Both the position numbers and the translations under genes were made by a program. Shown piece after piece: positions 8,275-16,333 of a DNA stretch of 64,000 nt; position 1 is the stretch's first letter, and each line of letters starts with the position of its first letter. Source of the DNA: an uncultured bacterium (lineage in GTDB: Bacteria > Cyanobacteriota > Vampirovibrionia > Gastranaerophilales > Gastranaerophilaceae). The stretch spans positions 558,001 to 622,000 of the forward strand of contig CASERN010000011.1 of NCBI GenBank assembly GCA_949290355.1. Reading direction: 5' to 3'. Under the pieces are notes generated by a model that did no database searches, was not told where the DNA came from, and saw only the letters and a list, made by a program, of their open reading frames with translations.

Positions 8275-9141
8275 TTTTTCGAATGCTTTAATTTTATTCT
8301 CTTCTATGATATGTCCGCCTGTTTTTAGAAGAATAAACGCTTTTAAATTTTTTGAAAAATTTGCAAGTTGTTTTGTCGATTTTACTGGAATAATTTTGTC
8401 ATTTTCCGAGTGAATTAAATAAATAGGCAATTCTAAATTTTTGATTTTTTTATTAGTTTTAAATGTATTATCTATTATTTTTAACAGAAATGGAAAATTT
8501 TTTATTGCATATTTCATGTAAGAAGGCAGATTGAACATTCTGTCTTGTAGAAGCATTTCTTTTTCGTTTTTTAAAGAATTGAAAGGCGAAATTAATATAA
8601 GAAATCTAAAATCATTTTTCTTTGTTGCTAAATCAATAGCAGGGAAACTTCCCATGCTATATCCCATAATTCCAATATTTGCGGTTTCGATTCCTTTATT
8701 ATTCAAGTATTCGATTGCGGCATCTGTATTATGCTTTATCGATTTGGCATTCATTTTTCCTTTACTTTTTCCAAAGAATGCGTATTCTGATGTAAGTATC
8801 CCGTATCCTTTAGCGATAATTCTTTTATAAACCTCTTGGTTAGATGAAATATTTTGCCCAAGACCGTGGTAAAATATTACGTATTTATCAGAATTATATG
8901 GATTAATATCTAATGCCTTTGTTACATTTTCTCCTTTTTTGAGCGTAATTATTTTCGAAAAAGGTTTTAATGTGTTATCAATAGGAAACCACCTGTTATT
9001 AGACATGTTTGTATATTTGTTCAGAACTTTTCCCATGCAATAATTAACTGGAGATATTTTTTTTAGACCTGTAAAATTTGGATTAGAGTTATTATAATAA
9101 TGATTATTGTATGTGTTGTATATATTAATAGGGTGAATCAT
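8260..9141 (-). CDS. Alpha/beta hydrolase
   Basis: This 293-residue protein has an Asn/Tyr-rich start followed by NPNFTGLKK. The alpha/beta hydrolase core has FYHGLGQN (oxyanion region), IMGYSMGSFPAIDLA (nucleophile Ser in GxSxG), IHSENDKIIPV (acid Asp) and TGGHIIEENK (His). The order matches the DUF1749/abhydrolase group of serine esterases. The substrate is unknown. It carries the N-terminal F-T-G tag shared with other proteins here. AAGGA precedes the ATG. Confidence 0.82.
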   Translation of the reverse strand: MIHPINIYNTYNNHYYNNSNPNFTGLKKISPVNYCMGKVLNKYTNMSNNRWFPIDNTLKPFSKIITLKKGENVTKALDINPYNSDKYVIFYHGLGQNISSNQEVYKRIIAKGYGILTSEYAFFGKSKGKMNAKSIKHNTDAAIEYLNNKGIETANIGIMGYSMGSFPAIDLATKKNDFRFLILISPFNSLKNEKEMLLQDRMFNLPSYMKYAIKNFPFLLKIIDNTFKTNKKIKNLELPIYLIHSENDKIIPVKSTKQLANFSKNLKAFILLKTGGHIIEENKIKAFEKLTDI

Positions 9142-9161
9142 ATTTTAGTCCTTAGAAACTT

Positions 9162-9193
9162 AAAAGACCTTATTAAAATACTAAGGTCTTTTA
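9162..9193. terminator. Bidirectional terminator between tRNA-Leu and the hydrolase gene
   Basis: The perfect inverted repeat AAAAGACCTTA/TAAGGTCTTTT with an 8-10 base AT loop lies just 3' of tRNA-Leu on the reverse strand. A T-rich tail follows in either direction. Confidence 0.7.
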
Positions 9194-9200
9194 TCTTTAA

Positions 9201-9284
9201 TGGTGGGCCCGGAGAGACTCGAACTCTCACACCGAAGGCGCTAGATCCTAAGTCTAGTGCGTCTACCAATTTCGCCACAGGCCC
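9201..9284 (-). tRNA. tRNA-Leu(TAG)
   Basis: The reverse strand starts GGGCCTGTGGCG. The anticodon stem CTAGA/TCTAG encloses loop CTTAGGA (anticodon TAG). There is a long class II variable arm GCGCCTTCGGTG, T arm AGTTCGAGT, acceptor end CGGGCCC, A, and encoded CCA. A class II tRNA of 84 nt. Confidence 0.95.
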
Positions 9285-9339
9285 ATTGATATTTAATTGC
9301 CAACTTGTAAATTAAATTTATCTTGAACAAGAATGAATG

Positions 9340-9492
9340 TCAATAGTTTTTATTCATTTTTTCTGGATGGGCAGAGTTTGAAAGAATAATTTCATAATAT
9401 TCATTTTTATCAATATCCACCCCCATATTTTTGGGGTCTGCAAATTTTTTCTTTTTATTTTTGTTCAATAATTTTTTGTAATCTCCGCTCAT
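9340..9492 (-). CDS. Small lysine-rich protein, possibly leaderless
   Basis: This open frame encodes 50 residues beginning MSGDYKKLLNKNKKKKFADP and ending SAHPEKMNKNY. It has no recognised domain and no membrane segment. There is no ribosome binding site. A TATAAT box on the reverse strand ends exactly 6 bases before the ATG, which would put the first base of the ATG at the transcript start. Codon use resembles that of neighbours. It is plausible but unproven. Confidence 0.45.
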   Translation of the reverse strand: MSGDYKKLLNKNKKKKFADPKNMGVDIDKNEYYEIILSNSAHPEKMNKNY

Positions 9493-9642
9493 AATATGAT
9501 TATATTACAAAATTTTAAAAACTGCTTGAAATTTTTATACATTTGTTTTACGATAAATTTACGTGCGTCGGTGTATTTGTGGAGCATCGATTAAGGAATT
9601 TAAAAATAAGTACGAAATATAAAGTTATAAAGGAATTGTGAA

Positions 9643-9996
9643 ATGAACCCTATTATTAATGAATTGGAAAAATCTTATTTAAGAGACAATCTTCCTGAAA
9701 CAAATCCAGGTGATACTGTAAAAGTTTTCGTAAGAATTGTTGAAGGAAACAAAGAAAGAATACAGGCTTTTGAAGGTACAGTTATAAAAAAACACGGATC
9801 AGGTGTTAACAAAACTATTACTGTAAGAAAAGTATTCCAAGGTGTAGGTGTAGAACGTGTATTCTTGTTAAATTCTCCAAGAATTGACAAAATTACAGTT
9901 TTGAGAAAAGGTGATGTAAGACGTTCTAAATTGTATTACTTGAGAGAACGTTCAGGTAAAGCAACTCGTATCAAGGAAAAAATTGAAAAAAGATAA
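9643..9996 (+). CDS. rplS: 50S ribosomal protein bL19
   Basis: This 117-residue protein has the bL19 pattern: [28 protein letters not shown] near the start, [13 protein letters not shown] in the middle and [21 protein letters not shown] at the C-terminus. L19 sits at the interface of the two subunits. GGAATTG precedes the ATG. The usual rpsP-rimM-trmD partners are absent; instead the rbgA start lies inside the last codons. The 100 bases upstream could hold a leader structure, but I cannot define one. Confidence 0.97.
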   Translation: MNPIINELEKSYLRDNLPETNPGDTVKVFVRIVEGNKERIQAFEGTVIKKHGSGVNKTITVRKVFQGVGVERVFLLNSPRIDKITVLRKGDVRRSKLYYLRERSGKATRIKEKIEKR

Positions 9997-10831
9997 GCTT
10001 CACATACATTGGTATCCCGGTCATATTGCAAAAGCCGAAAAGAAACTGAAAGAACAGCTTTCTTTAGTCGATGCCGTAATTGAAGTTGTTGATGCGAGAC
10101 TGCCTTTTTCAAGCAGTTATGATAATATTACGAGGCTTTTAGGTGAAAAGCCTCGTTTAATTTTGCTAAATAAAGCTGATCTTACAAATAATGAAGAATT
10201 AAATAAATTTATAGAATTCCTTGAAGCTAAAATCGGATATCCGGTTTTAAAATCAGATGCAAAAAGTTCAAAGGATTTAAATTTTATTGTAAAAAAGGCT
10301 GTAGAATTGTCAGAGCCAAGAATCCAGCAGTTAATGAAAAAAGGTCTTTTGCGTAGACCTGCAAGGGTAATGGTTGTTGGGATGCCAAATGTTGGTAAAT
10401 CAAGTATTATTAATAAATTAACAAAATCATCAAAGACAAAAATAGGGGCGAAAGCTGGAGTTACAAGGCAGCAGCAGTGGGTAAGAATAAATCCTCAACT
10501 TGATTTATTGGATACACCAGGAATAATCCCAATGAAGCAGGAGGATCAGGCTAGAGCTAAAAAATTAGCTTTTGTAAATGCTGTTTCGGAGAATGCATAT
10601 TCTAATGAGATTGTTGCGAAAGAATTATTATCATTGTTAAATGAAAAATATGCTGTCCCTGTCAAAGAATTTTATAAGGTTGAAAACCTTACATTAGAAG
10701 ATATTGCTAATTCAAGAAATTGGATTATATCTGGAGGCAAACCTGATATTGAAAGGACTGCAGTGTATTTGTTAAGGGATTTTCGTGAAGGCAAGATTGG
10801 TAAATTTATTCTTGACGATTTAGAAGGTTAG
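9983..10831 (+). CDS. rbgA: Ribosome biogenesis GTPase RbgA/YlqF
   Basis: This 282-residue, circularly permuted GTPase has [18 protein letters not shown] at the N-terminus, G4 LLNKADL, then G1 [14 protein letters not shown] and G3 LDTPGI. This order and the WYPGHM-like start define RbgA, which matures the 50S subunit. The C-terminal domain of about 90 residues carries [17 protein letters not shown]. The start is TTG at 9983, overlapping the rplS stop by 14 bases. Coupling with L19 and RNase HII is seen in other bacteria. Confidence 0.93.
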   Translation: MKKDKLHIHWYPGHIAKAEKKLKEQLSLVDAVIEVVDARLPFSSSYDNITRLLGEKPRLILLNKADLTNNEELNKFIEFLEAKIGYPVLKSDAKSSKDLNFIVKKAVELSEPRIQQLMKKGLLRRPARVMVVGMPNVGKSSIINKLTKSSKTKIGAKAGVTRQQQWVRINPQLDLLDTPGIIPMKQEDQARAKKLAFVNAVSENAYSNEIVAKELLSLLNEKYAVPVKEFYKVENLTLEDIANSRNWIISGGKPDIERTAVYLLRDFREGKIGKFILDDLEG

Positions 10832-10833
10832 TT

Positions 10834-11550
10834 ATGGGTAATATGTCTAATTCTGATTTAGCAGTAGATTCTCGAATTATAAGATTATTTACGTTTGATA
10901 TAGATCAAAGGAAAATTATAATAGGTACAGATGAAGCAGGTAGAGGCTGCGGTGCTGGTGGTGTTTTTGCAAGTGCTGTATTTTTTTATAATAAGTCTAA
11001 AGATTTGATTAAGAAATTGGAAGATTTAAACGATAGCAAAAAGTTGTCTGCTAAAAAGCGTGAGCAGCTTTTTGATATAATTAAAGAAAACACAATTAAT
11101 TCAACTGTATGCATTGAAGTTGATGAGATTGAAAGAATAAATATTTTAAATGCTTCTTTAAAAGCAATGCGTATTGCTTGTAAAAATGTAATTAATGAGC
11201 TTAAAACAAAAAATGAATTAGTTAGCTTTATAAAAAATGATAATGATATTTTAATATTAGTTGATGGAAATAAAAAGATTCCAGAATTAACTTATTCTCA
11301 AAAATGTGTTGTCAAAGGTGATGGTACATCAGCTTCAATTGCTGCTGCAAGTATACTTGCTAAAGTTAGCAGAGATCGTTATATGATGAAATTAGATCAA
11401 GAATTCCCTCAATATAATTGGAAAGATAATGCCGGTTATTTAACAAAAGAACATATGGAATTAATTGATAAATATGGCCTTTGTAAATACCATAGACCAT
11501 CTTATCTTCAAAAGCATTTTGCCAAACAGGAACAGTTGAGTTTGTTTTAA
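10834..11550 (+). CDS. rnhB: Ribonuclease HII
   Basis: This 238-residue protein has IIIGTDEAGRGCGAGGVFASA, whose DEAGRG motif carries two of the metal ligands, followed by LNDSKKLSAKKREQLF and VDGNKKIPELTY. The tail is YHRPSYLQKHF. It removes ribonucleotides from RNA/DNA hybrids. There is an insert of charged residues between the second and third motifs. It starts two bases after rbgA, and its stop directly abuts the stop of the convergent pilin gene. Confidence 0.93.
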   Translation: MGNMSNSDLAVDSRIIRLFTFDIDQRKIIIGTDEAGRGCGAGGVFASAVFFYNKSKDLIKKLEDLNDSKKLSAKKREQLFDIIKENTINSTVCIEVDEIERINILNASLKAMRIACKNVINELKTKNELVSFIKNDNDILILVDGNKKIPELTYSQKCVVKGDGTSASIAAASILAKVSRDRYMMKLDQEFPQYNWKDNAGYLTKEHMELIDKYGLCKYHRPSYLQKHFAKQEQLSLF

Positions 11551-12353
11551 TTAAAGTTTATAAGGATAATCTTTCTTAAATTCAAAATTGTCATATTGCA
11601 AGAGTGCAGAGCATCTACTATTATTATTTTTACAAGCTTCTAATGCTTTTTCTCTTGTTGTATAATAAGGTAAGTATGCTGCTCCAAATGATTTATTTTT
11701 ATAAAGTTCTCTTTCCCATTGATTAGATTTTTGAGTTGGAATAAAGAACAAAAACTGATCCCGACCCATTTCATTTGGATTTTTGTCTCCATTAATATCT
11801 ATAATTGTATCCATACAATTACCCAAACTTAGTTCAACAGTAGAACCGTCTTCAAAATATACCTTTGTATTTTTGCTGTTTGCCTCATCGTCAGAGTTGT
11901 AAACACCTTTTTCTATTTTTACAAATTTTATATATTTTGCAAGATAATGGTTCCAATACTCATATGAAGCATCATAGTTCTTTTGTTTTTCATCTGTATC
12001 ATAATCAGCACCAGGACTCCATTCAAATGCTGGTGTCCCCTGCTCATTTTCAGCAAATAATATCGCTTGTTGCATACTGCTAGTGAATTTTTTTAATCTT
12101 GCAGTTGCTTCACTTCTTTTGTGGTTTTGTATTAATGTTGGTATTGTAAGAGCTGCAACAACTCCTATAATTCCAAGTGTAATTAAGACTTCTGCTAAAG
12201 TAAAAGCTTTTCGGCGAGTATTTGTGATTTTGCTATATTTATCAGTACACTTGTAAAGTGATTGTTGTAAAAAGTTAAACTCATCTCTGTAAAGCTTAGC
12301 GTAATCTATCTTTTCGGGGGGGGGGCGACCTCAAAAGCTTTTGTTCTTCTCAT
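11551..12353 (-). CDS. Type IV pilin-like protein with phase-variable G10 tract (OFF as assembled)
   Basis: AAGGAG lies 7 bases before the ATG at 12353, which opens MRRTKAFEVAPP and then hits ten C on the coding strand. As written the frame ends at TAG just after the tract. With 11 (or 8) C it continues for 267 residues: a leader of about 50 residues, then RRKA|FTLAEVLITLGIIGV, the prepilin cleavage region and first helix of type IV pilins and pseudopilins. The globular part contains DINGDKNPNEMGRDQFLFFI, and the protein ends DYPYKL. Without the frame change the first in-frame ATG lies after the membrane helix, at 12075. AAAAGCTTTT flanks the leader insert on both sides, so MRRTKAFTLAEV may be the ancestral start. 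Confidence 0.8.
12202..12342 (-). repeat. Leader insert bounded by direct repeats AAAAGCTTTT
   Basis: The 10-base sequence AAAAGCTTTT occurs at 12202-12211 and 12333-12342. Both copies encode Lys-Ala-Phe in a row after basic residues in the ON frame. Removing one copy and the 121 bases between would leave a normal short prepilin leader MRRTKA joined to FTLAEV. Insertion or slippage between these repeats is an inference. Confidence 0.5.
12316..12325. repeat. Homopolymer G10, candidate phase switch of pilin 1
   Basis: Ten consecutive G on the + strand (C on the coding strand) in an AT-rich genome, inside the start of the pilin gene. Distance from ATG 12353 to the in-frame codon at 12075 is 278 bases; adding one base gives 279, a multiple of three. 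Confidence 0.85.
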
Positions 12354-12392
12354 TTTCAAACTCCTTTTATTTCTTAACCATCTTTATTATTT

Positions 12393-12424
12393 ACGATTAT
12401 ATAAATTTTGTCAAGATTTTGAAA
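12393..12424 (-). promoter_or_regulatory. Likely promoter of pilin 1
   Basis: The reverse strand upstream of the pilin ATG has TTGACAAAATTTATATAATC, with a TTGACA hexamer and a TATAAT hexamer in close proximity. The TATAAT lies about 40 bases before the ATG. Spacing between these two boxes is too short for one promoter, so the exact -35 is uncertain. Confidence 0.35.
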
Positions 12425-12475
12425 ATAACTGCCATAAATATTACATATTGTTGGTAGTTATCTAAGATATTAAAA

Positions 12476-14761
12476 TTAAGCTCTTTTTAGTTCGTATACT
12501 CTAAATTCGCTTGCATCTAATTTATCAAAATGAAGAGTAGATGTTTCATTGTCAAATAAAACAGACTTAAATTCATCGCCATCAATATAGAATTCTTTTT
12601 GAATTGTATAATCAAGCGGTAAGTTTATAGTTTTGTCATATACAGATTGCCCATGCATTATTTCTGAGTAACTTTGATTATTTTCATCAAACATAGTAAC
12701 TCTTTCTGTAGTGTATTTGTAGTTTGAAACTATAAGGTATGCTGTTCTTTCGGGAACTTTTGATATAATCCATGCTGAGAATCCATCTTCATCTTGTGTA
12801 ATAATTTGGGCTTCTCCGTTTGTTATTATTGGGTTATTTTTTACAAAAATATCTATAGCATTAAATTTTCTGAAAAATTCATAATTATTTTCTCTAGGCA
12901 TAGACATTTCTTCTCCGATGACAGATTCAATCCCGCGTTTGGTAAAACTTTCATCTCCATCTACATATAGCATTGGTCTTTGAGCAAATTTCCCTCCTGG
13001 TAAAAATTTATATTTAAACCATTTATACAATGCTCCGGTATCGCTAAGTTGTCCTGGATATTGGTCTATGCATCTAAATTCTCCATCTTGATTATTATAT
13101 GTTTTTAATATGGATAATTTTTCTCCTTTTTTGAAATTAACATTGTAATTTGCAAGATGTTGATTATCTTCAGTAATTTTTTCAGGAGTTTTTTCACATT
13201 GTGAAACTATGTCATTCCCCCACAAAAGATCAAAACTCATTCCTTTGTGATATTCTTTTAAATAATCATCCCAAAGCATATATTCAGCTAAAGTTCCAAA
13301 ATATGGAATTTTGCTTTTCATTGTTTTATTCAATTTATTTAAAACGACTCTCGGGGCTCTATAACTTATTGGTCTACCGTGGGATTCTGATACTTTATCT
13401 ACAATATGATCTATGTGATCAACTCTAAAACCATCAAAATTGTATTCTTTTTGTAGATTAGCCATATAATTGATGAAGTAATCAATTACAGGAGTATTAA
13501 GAGTACCATTTTCAAGAAAACAAAAATAGTAAGGAGTTTGGCAATCAAGATTTGCAAAATTTGTAACATCTTCCCCTTTATAATCATAATGTTTAAATGT
13601 AGGGTAGCCTCCACATTCGCTCATTTTATCATAGATTGGAACTCCGGCAGAACACCATGCCCCTCCGGGAGCAGGCCATAGACCTTCTTTTATCAATTCT
13701 TGTATTGTGTCAATTTGTTTGGTTATATCTTCTTCTGTTAATTTTTGATTGTTTTTAAATTCATGTACTTTTGCAACAATTTCTTTTACTCTTTTATGAA
13801 TTTTATGTTGATTTTCTTTTTTCATCATAACATTTGATAAATCTTTTTTTGCTTCATTCATCAAACTGTCAAATGTATCATATATATTCTTGTAATGAGA
13901 ACTTAAATCTCCAGCACTTCCGTTTTGAGAATCTTTGTATATATTTTTTACAAGTTCTATATCTTCATCATCAAAAGATTGAGGCATATTCTTCGCAATT
14001 CTATCAATATTGCTATCAAGTTCCTTATTTAAAAGAGTTATATCAAACCATCTTGCAATTTCTGGATTGGCAAGTACTGCTTTTGAGAATCTACCTGTTT
14101 GAGGAAGTATATCGTAAATTACCGGGTGCCCTGCCAGTTGAGCCATCGTAATGAATGTTTGGACTTGTTCTTTTGCATTTAGTCCGGTAAGTTTTTCAAT
14201 ATGTTCATCAAAGAGTTTTTCACTGATTTCGGAACTTTTAGGCAGATAAGCACAGCCAAATTCTCTTGGATGGAATGGTATTAAATAGATAGTTGTATTG
14301 AATATATTATTATCAAGGTTACCTGTAGGAAGGATTAATAACTGCCTTAACCAATCAAGAAATTTTCCTGTATCTTTTGTTTTGTTTCCGTTCCCTAAAC
14401 CAGCCAAGTTAATTAATTTTATGTCATGCCCTTCTTTTTGTATCCAAGAAGCATTTTTAATGTGATTTCTTGCGAGCACGCTTACTTGGGAATTCTCAAA
14501 TTTAAATTTGTTGTCTTTGAAAACTTTATTATCAGACCATTTAATTTCTAGCCCGAAAAGAATTTCTTCAATGGATAATTCTTCCAAAGCTTTGATATAA
14601 GGATAAGGTAAATATCCATATTTTTTTATTAATTCACTCAATTCCTGCTTTCTGGTATCGGGAATTTTATCAAAAGAATATTCTTTTTTTAATGAACTGT
14701 ATATTTGGTTTAATTTTTCGTCTATTCTTGCTTGTTCTTTCTTGAATAAAAATTCCAACAT
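12476..14761 (-). CDS. Glycoside hydrolase family 13 (alpha-amylase-like) enzyme
   Basis: This 761-residue cytoplasmic protein has no signal peptide. GH13 motifs appear in order: HPVIYDILPQTG near 212-223, FDGFRVDHIDHIVD with the nucleophile Asp at about 448, and YFGTLAEYML with the acid/base Glu at about 493. A beta-sheet C-terminal domain follows (AYLIVSNYKY..). The long helical insertion between the first two motifs and the N-terminal helical domain are unusual, so the exact subfamily and substrate (glycogen, maltodextrin or other alpha-glucan) are not resolved. AAGGAAG precedes the ATG. Single-gene unit. Confidence 0.8.
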   Translation of the reverse strand: MLEFLFKKEQARIDEKLNQIYSSLKKEYSFDKIPDTRKQELSELIKKYGYLPYPYIKALEELSIEEILFGLEIKWSDNKVFKDNKFKFENSQVSVLARNHIKNASWIQKEGHDIKLINLAGLGNGNKTKDTGKFLDWLRQLLILPTGNLDNNIFNTTIYLIPFHPREFGCAYLPKSSEISEKLFDEHIEKLTGLNAKEQVQTFITMAQLAGHPVIYDILPQTGRFSKAVLANPEIARWFDITLLNKELDSNIDRIAKNMPQSFDDEDIELVKNIYKDSQNGSAGDLSSHYKNIYDTFDSLMNEAKKDLSNVMMKKENQHKIHKRVKEIVAKVHEFKNNQKLTEEDITKQIDTIQELIKEGLWPAPGGAWCSAGVPIYDKMSECGGYPTFKHYDYKGEDVTNFANLDCQTPYYFCFLENGTLNTPVIDYFINYMANLQKEYNFDGFRVDHIDHIVDKVSESHGRPISYRAPRVVLNKLNKTMKSKIPYFGTLAEYMLWDDYLKEYHKGMSFDLLWGNDIVSQCEKTPEKITEDNQHLANYNVNFKKGEKLSILKTYNNQDGEFRCIDQYPGQLSDTGALYKWFKYKFLPGGKFAQRPMLYVDGDESFTKRGIESVIGEEMSMPRENNYEFFRKFNAIDIFVKNNPIITNGEAQIITQDEDGFSAWIISKVPERTAYLIVSNYKYTTERVTMFDENNQSYSEIMHGQSVYDKTINLPLDYTIQKEFYIDGDEFKSVLFDNETSTLHFDKLDASEFRVYELKRA

Positions 14762-14868
14762 TTATTACTTCCTTATTATCTTTTCTGTATTAGATATTAT
14801 ACCATAGTAAAAAAAATAATAGTATTGAATATAAAATTTGAATAATAATTGTATTTTTTACAATAATA

Positions 14869-14908
14869 TTACCCTAATGGGTAATGGATTAATACTTGTA
14901 GATATAAT
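14869..14908 (+). promoter_or_regulatory. Promoter and inverted-repeat operator of the response regulator
   Basis: A TATAAT -10 box lies at 14903-14908. At 17-base spacing the -35 position has no good hexamer but overlaps TTACCC-TAAT-GGGTAA at 14869-14884, a perfect inverted repeat. This arrangement suggests activator-dependent or autoregulated transcription. Confidence 0.5.
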
Positions 14909-14966
14909 TAAATAAATTTGTTGTTAATAAATAAAGCAATTTATGCCTAGAAAGAGGGGTTAAAGC

Positions 14967-15650
14967 ATGGCAGAAAAAGCAGTAGAATCAAAAGTTATCA
15001 GTGTTATTATCGTAGAAGATTTTAAATTGACAAGAGTTGGTCTTCGATGTGCATTGAATGCAAATGATGATATTAATGTAGTCGCTGAGGCAGAGGATGC
15101 GGTAGAAGGACTAAAACTTATTGAACGTCATAAACCTGATGTTATATTGATGGATTTAGGTTTGCCTGGCATGAATGGTATTGAGGCTATGGTTAAATGC
15201 CGTGAGATGAATATTAATTCTAAAATTATTGCATTAACATCTCATGATAGATGTGAAGAAGTAATAGCTGCTTTAAGTTCAGGTGCAAGTGCTTATTGCT
15301 TAAAAGATATTGATCCGCAAAAATTGGCAGATGTTGTGCGAGATGTCTCAATTGGTGTTTGCTGGATTGATCCTATGGTGGCTCAAATGACTCTTAATTC
15401 TTTGCCTAAAATAGATAATGTTGGATTCCTTCCAAATAAGTCAAATATGGATGGTAGAGTGCCTTTGACAGAAAGAGAATTTGAAGTCTTAAAACATTTG
15501 GTTTCAGGTAAAAGCAATACTGAAATTGCAAAAGAATTAATCGTAAGTGTACATACTGCAAAAGCTCATGTTTGTTCAATATTACAAAAAATGTGCGTAA
15601 ATGATCGAGTGCAAGCTGCAGTTAAAGCTGTTAAAGAAGGAATGGTATAA
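14967..15650 (+). CDS. Response regulator, NarL/FixJ (LuxR-type) family
   Basis: This 227-residue protein has an N-terminal receiver domain: VIIVEDFKLTR (acidic pocket), VILMDLGLPGMNG (phosphorylated Asp at about residue 58), ALTSHD and CLKD (conserved Thr and Lys). The C-terminal LuxR HTH has PLTEREFEVLKHLVSGKSNTEIAKEL and SVHTAKAHV. No sensor kinase is adjacent, so it is an orphan regulator here. GAGGGG lies ahead of the ATG. It has its own promoter and terminator. Target genes are unknown; the inverted repeat at its promoter could be its own site. Confidence 0.92.
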   Translation: MAEKAVESKVISVIIVEDFKLTRVGLRCALNANDDINVVAEAEDAVEGLKLIERHKPDVILMDLGLPGMNGIEAMVKCREMNINSKIIALTSHDRCEEVIAALSSGASAYCLKDIDPQKLADVVRDVSIGVCWIDPMVAQMTLNSLPKIDNVGFLPNKSNMDGRVPLTEREFEVLKHLVSGKSNTEIAKELIVSVHTAKAHVCSILQKMCVNDRVQAAVKAVKEGMV

Positions 15651-15677
15651 AAAAGCTCCCTAAATAGGGAGCTTTTT
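15650..15677. terminator. Bidirectional terminator
   Basis: AAAAAAGCTCCC-TAAATA-GGGAGCTTTTTT directly follows the response regulator stop and meets the stop of the reverse-strand kinase gene. T runs lie on both strands. Confidence 0.9.
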
Positions 15678-16201
15678 TATTTAGCATTTGTGATTATTTT
15701 TTCTATTATTTTATTAACATTATTTTTTAACGTATCGTAGTCCGAATTATTTTCAATTATATAATCCCAATCCTTGATATTATCTAATCCAATTTCGGTA
15801 ATATCATTTTCGCCAATAAGTTCTCCTCTTGATGCTCTAGTATCTCTTGATGCTTCTACTCTTATTGTAATAGCACCTGCATTTTTAAATACTTCATATT
15901 CATGTGGAACACGGACATCTGTTACCATTATATTACCATCCTGTTCTATAATTTTCTTTAACCAGTAATCGGGGTCTTGTGCTCGTCCCCAATTCCCAAG
16001 GTTAATTAAATCTTGTCTGTATATAGGTTTGTTTTTTTCTATTTCTTCGTAAGAGAGGCCTTTTTGTGCTCCATAAGTTAATTTTATAATATCTCCCATA
16101 GCGCATCTTTTGAAATCCGGCATTTGTGCAAGCATGATTTTTGCTACAGTATCTTTACCCGAATATTGTTTCCCTGAAAAGATTATAATTTTATTCGTCA
16201 T
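15677..16201 (-). CDS. P-loop nucleotide kinase-like protein
   Basis: This 174-residue protein begins KIIIFSGKQYSGKDTVAK, a Walker A loop of the GKQYSGKDT type seen in deoxynucleotide monophosphate kinases and phosphomevalonate kinases. It also has IMVTDVRVPHEYEVFKNAGAITIRVEA, with the DVR..E motif, and ends DNIKDWDYIIENNSDYDTLKNNV. It probably phosphorylates a small substrate; which one is not clear. AAAGGAG precedes the ATG. Monocistronic, convergent with the response regulator. Confidence 0.7.
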   Translation of the reverse strand: MTNKIIIFSGKQYSGKDTVAKIMLAQMPDFKRCAMGDIIKLTYGAQKGLSYEEIEKNKPIYRQDLINLGNWGRAQDPDYWLKKIIEQDGNIMVTDVRVPHEYEVFKNAGAITIRVEASRDTRASRGELIGENDITEIGLDNIKDWDYIIENNSDYDTLKNNVNKIIEKIITNAK

Positions 16202-16333
16202 GATGATCTCCTTTTTCTTCCTATGTTACATTTTTAACATAAAATTTGCAATTTTGCTATGTTCGTCATAGCATAGATAAGCACGTATTTTGCGTGAAAT
16301 TTAGTGTAATAATTACAATATATGGAATATGTT

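Noticed and set aside
9100-9315. Open frame across tRNA-Leu and similar frames over other tRNAs
   Set aside because: They overlap a well-formed tRNA and terminator, have no ribosome site and no recognisable protein character.
16202-16333. T-box leader upstream of glyQ
   Set aside because: The gap is only about 130 bases, lacks the T-box sequence and a terminator hairpin. The same holds for aspS.
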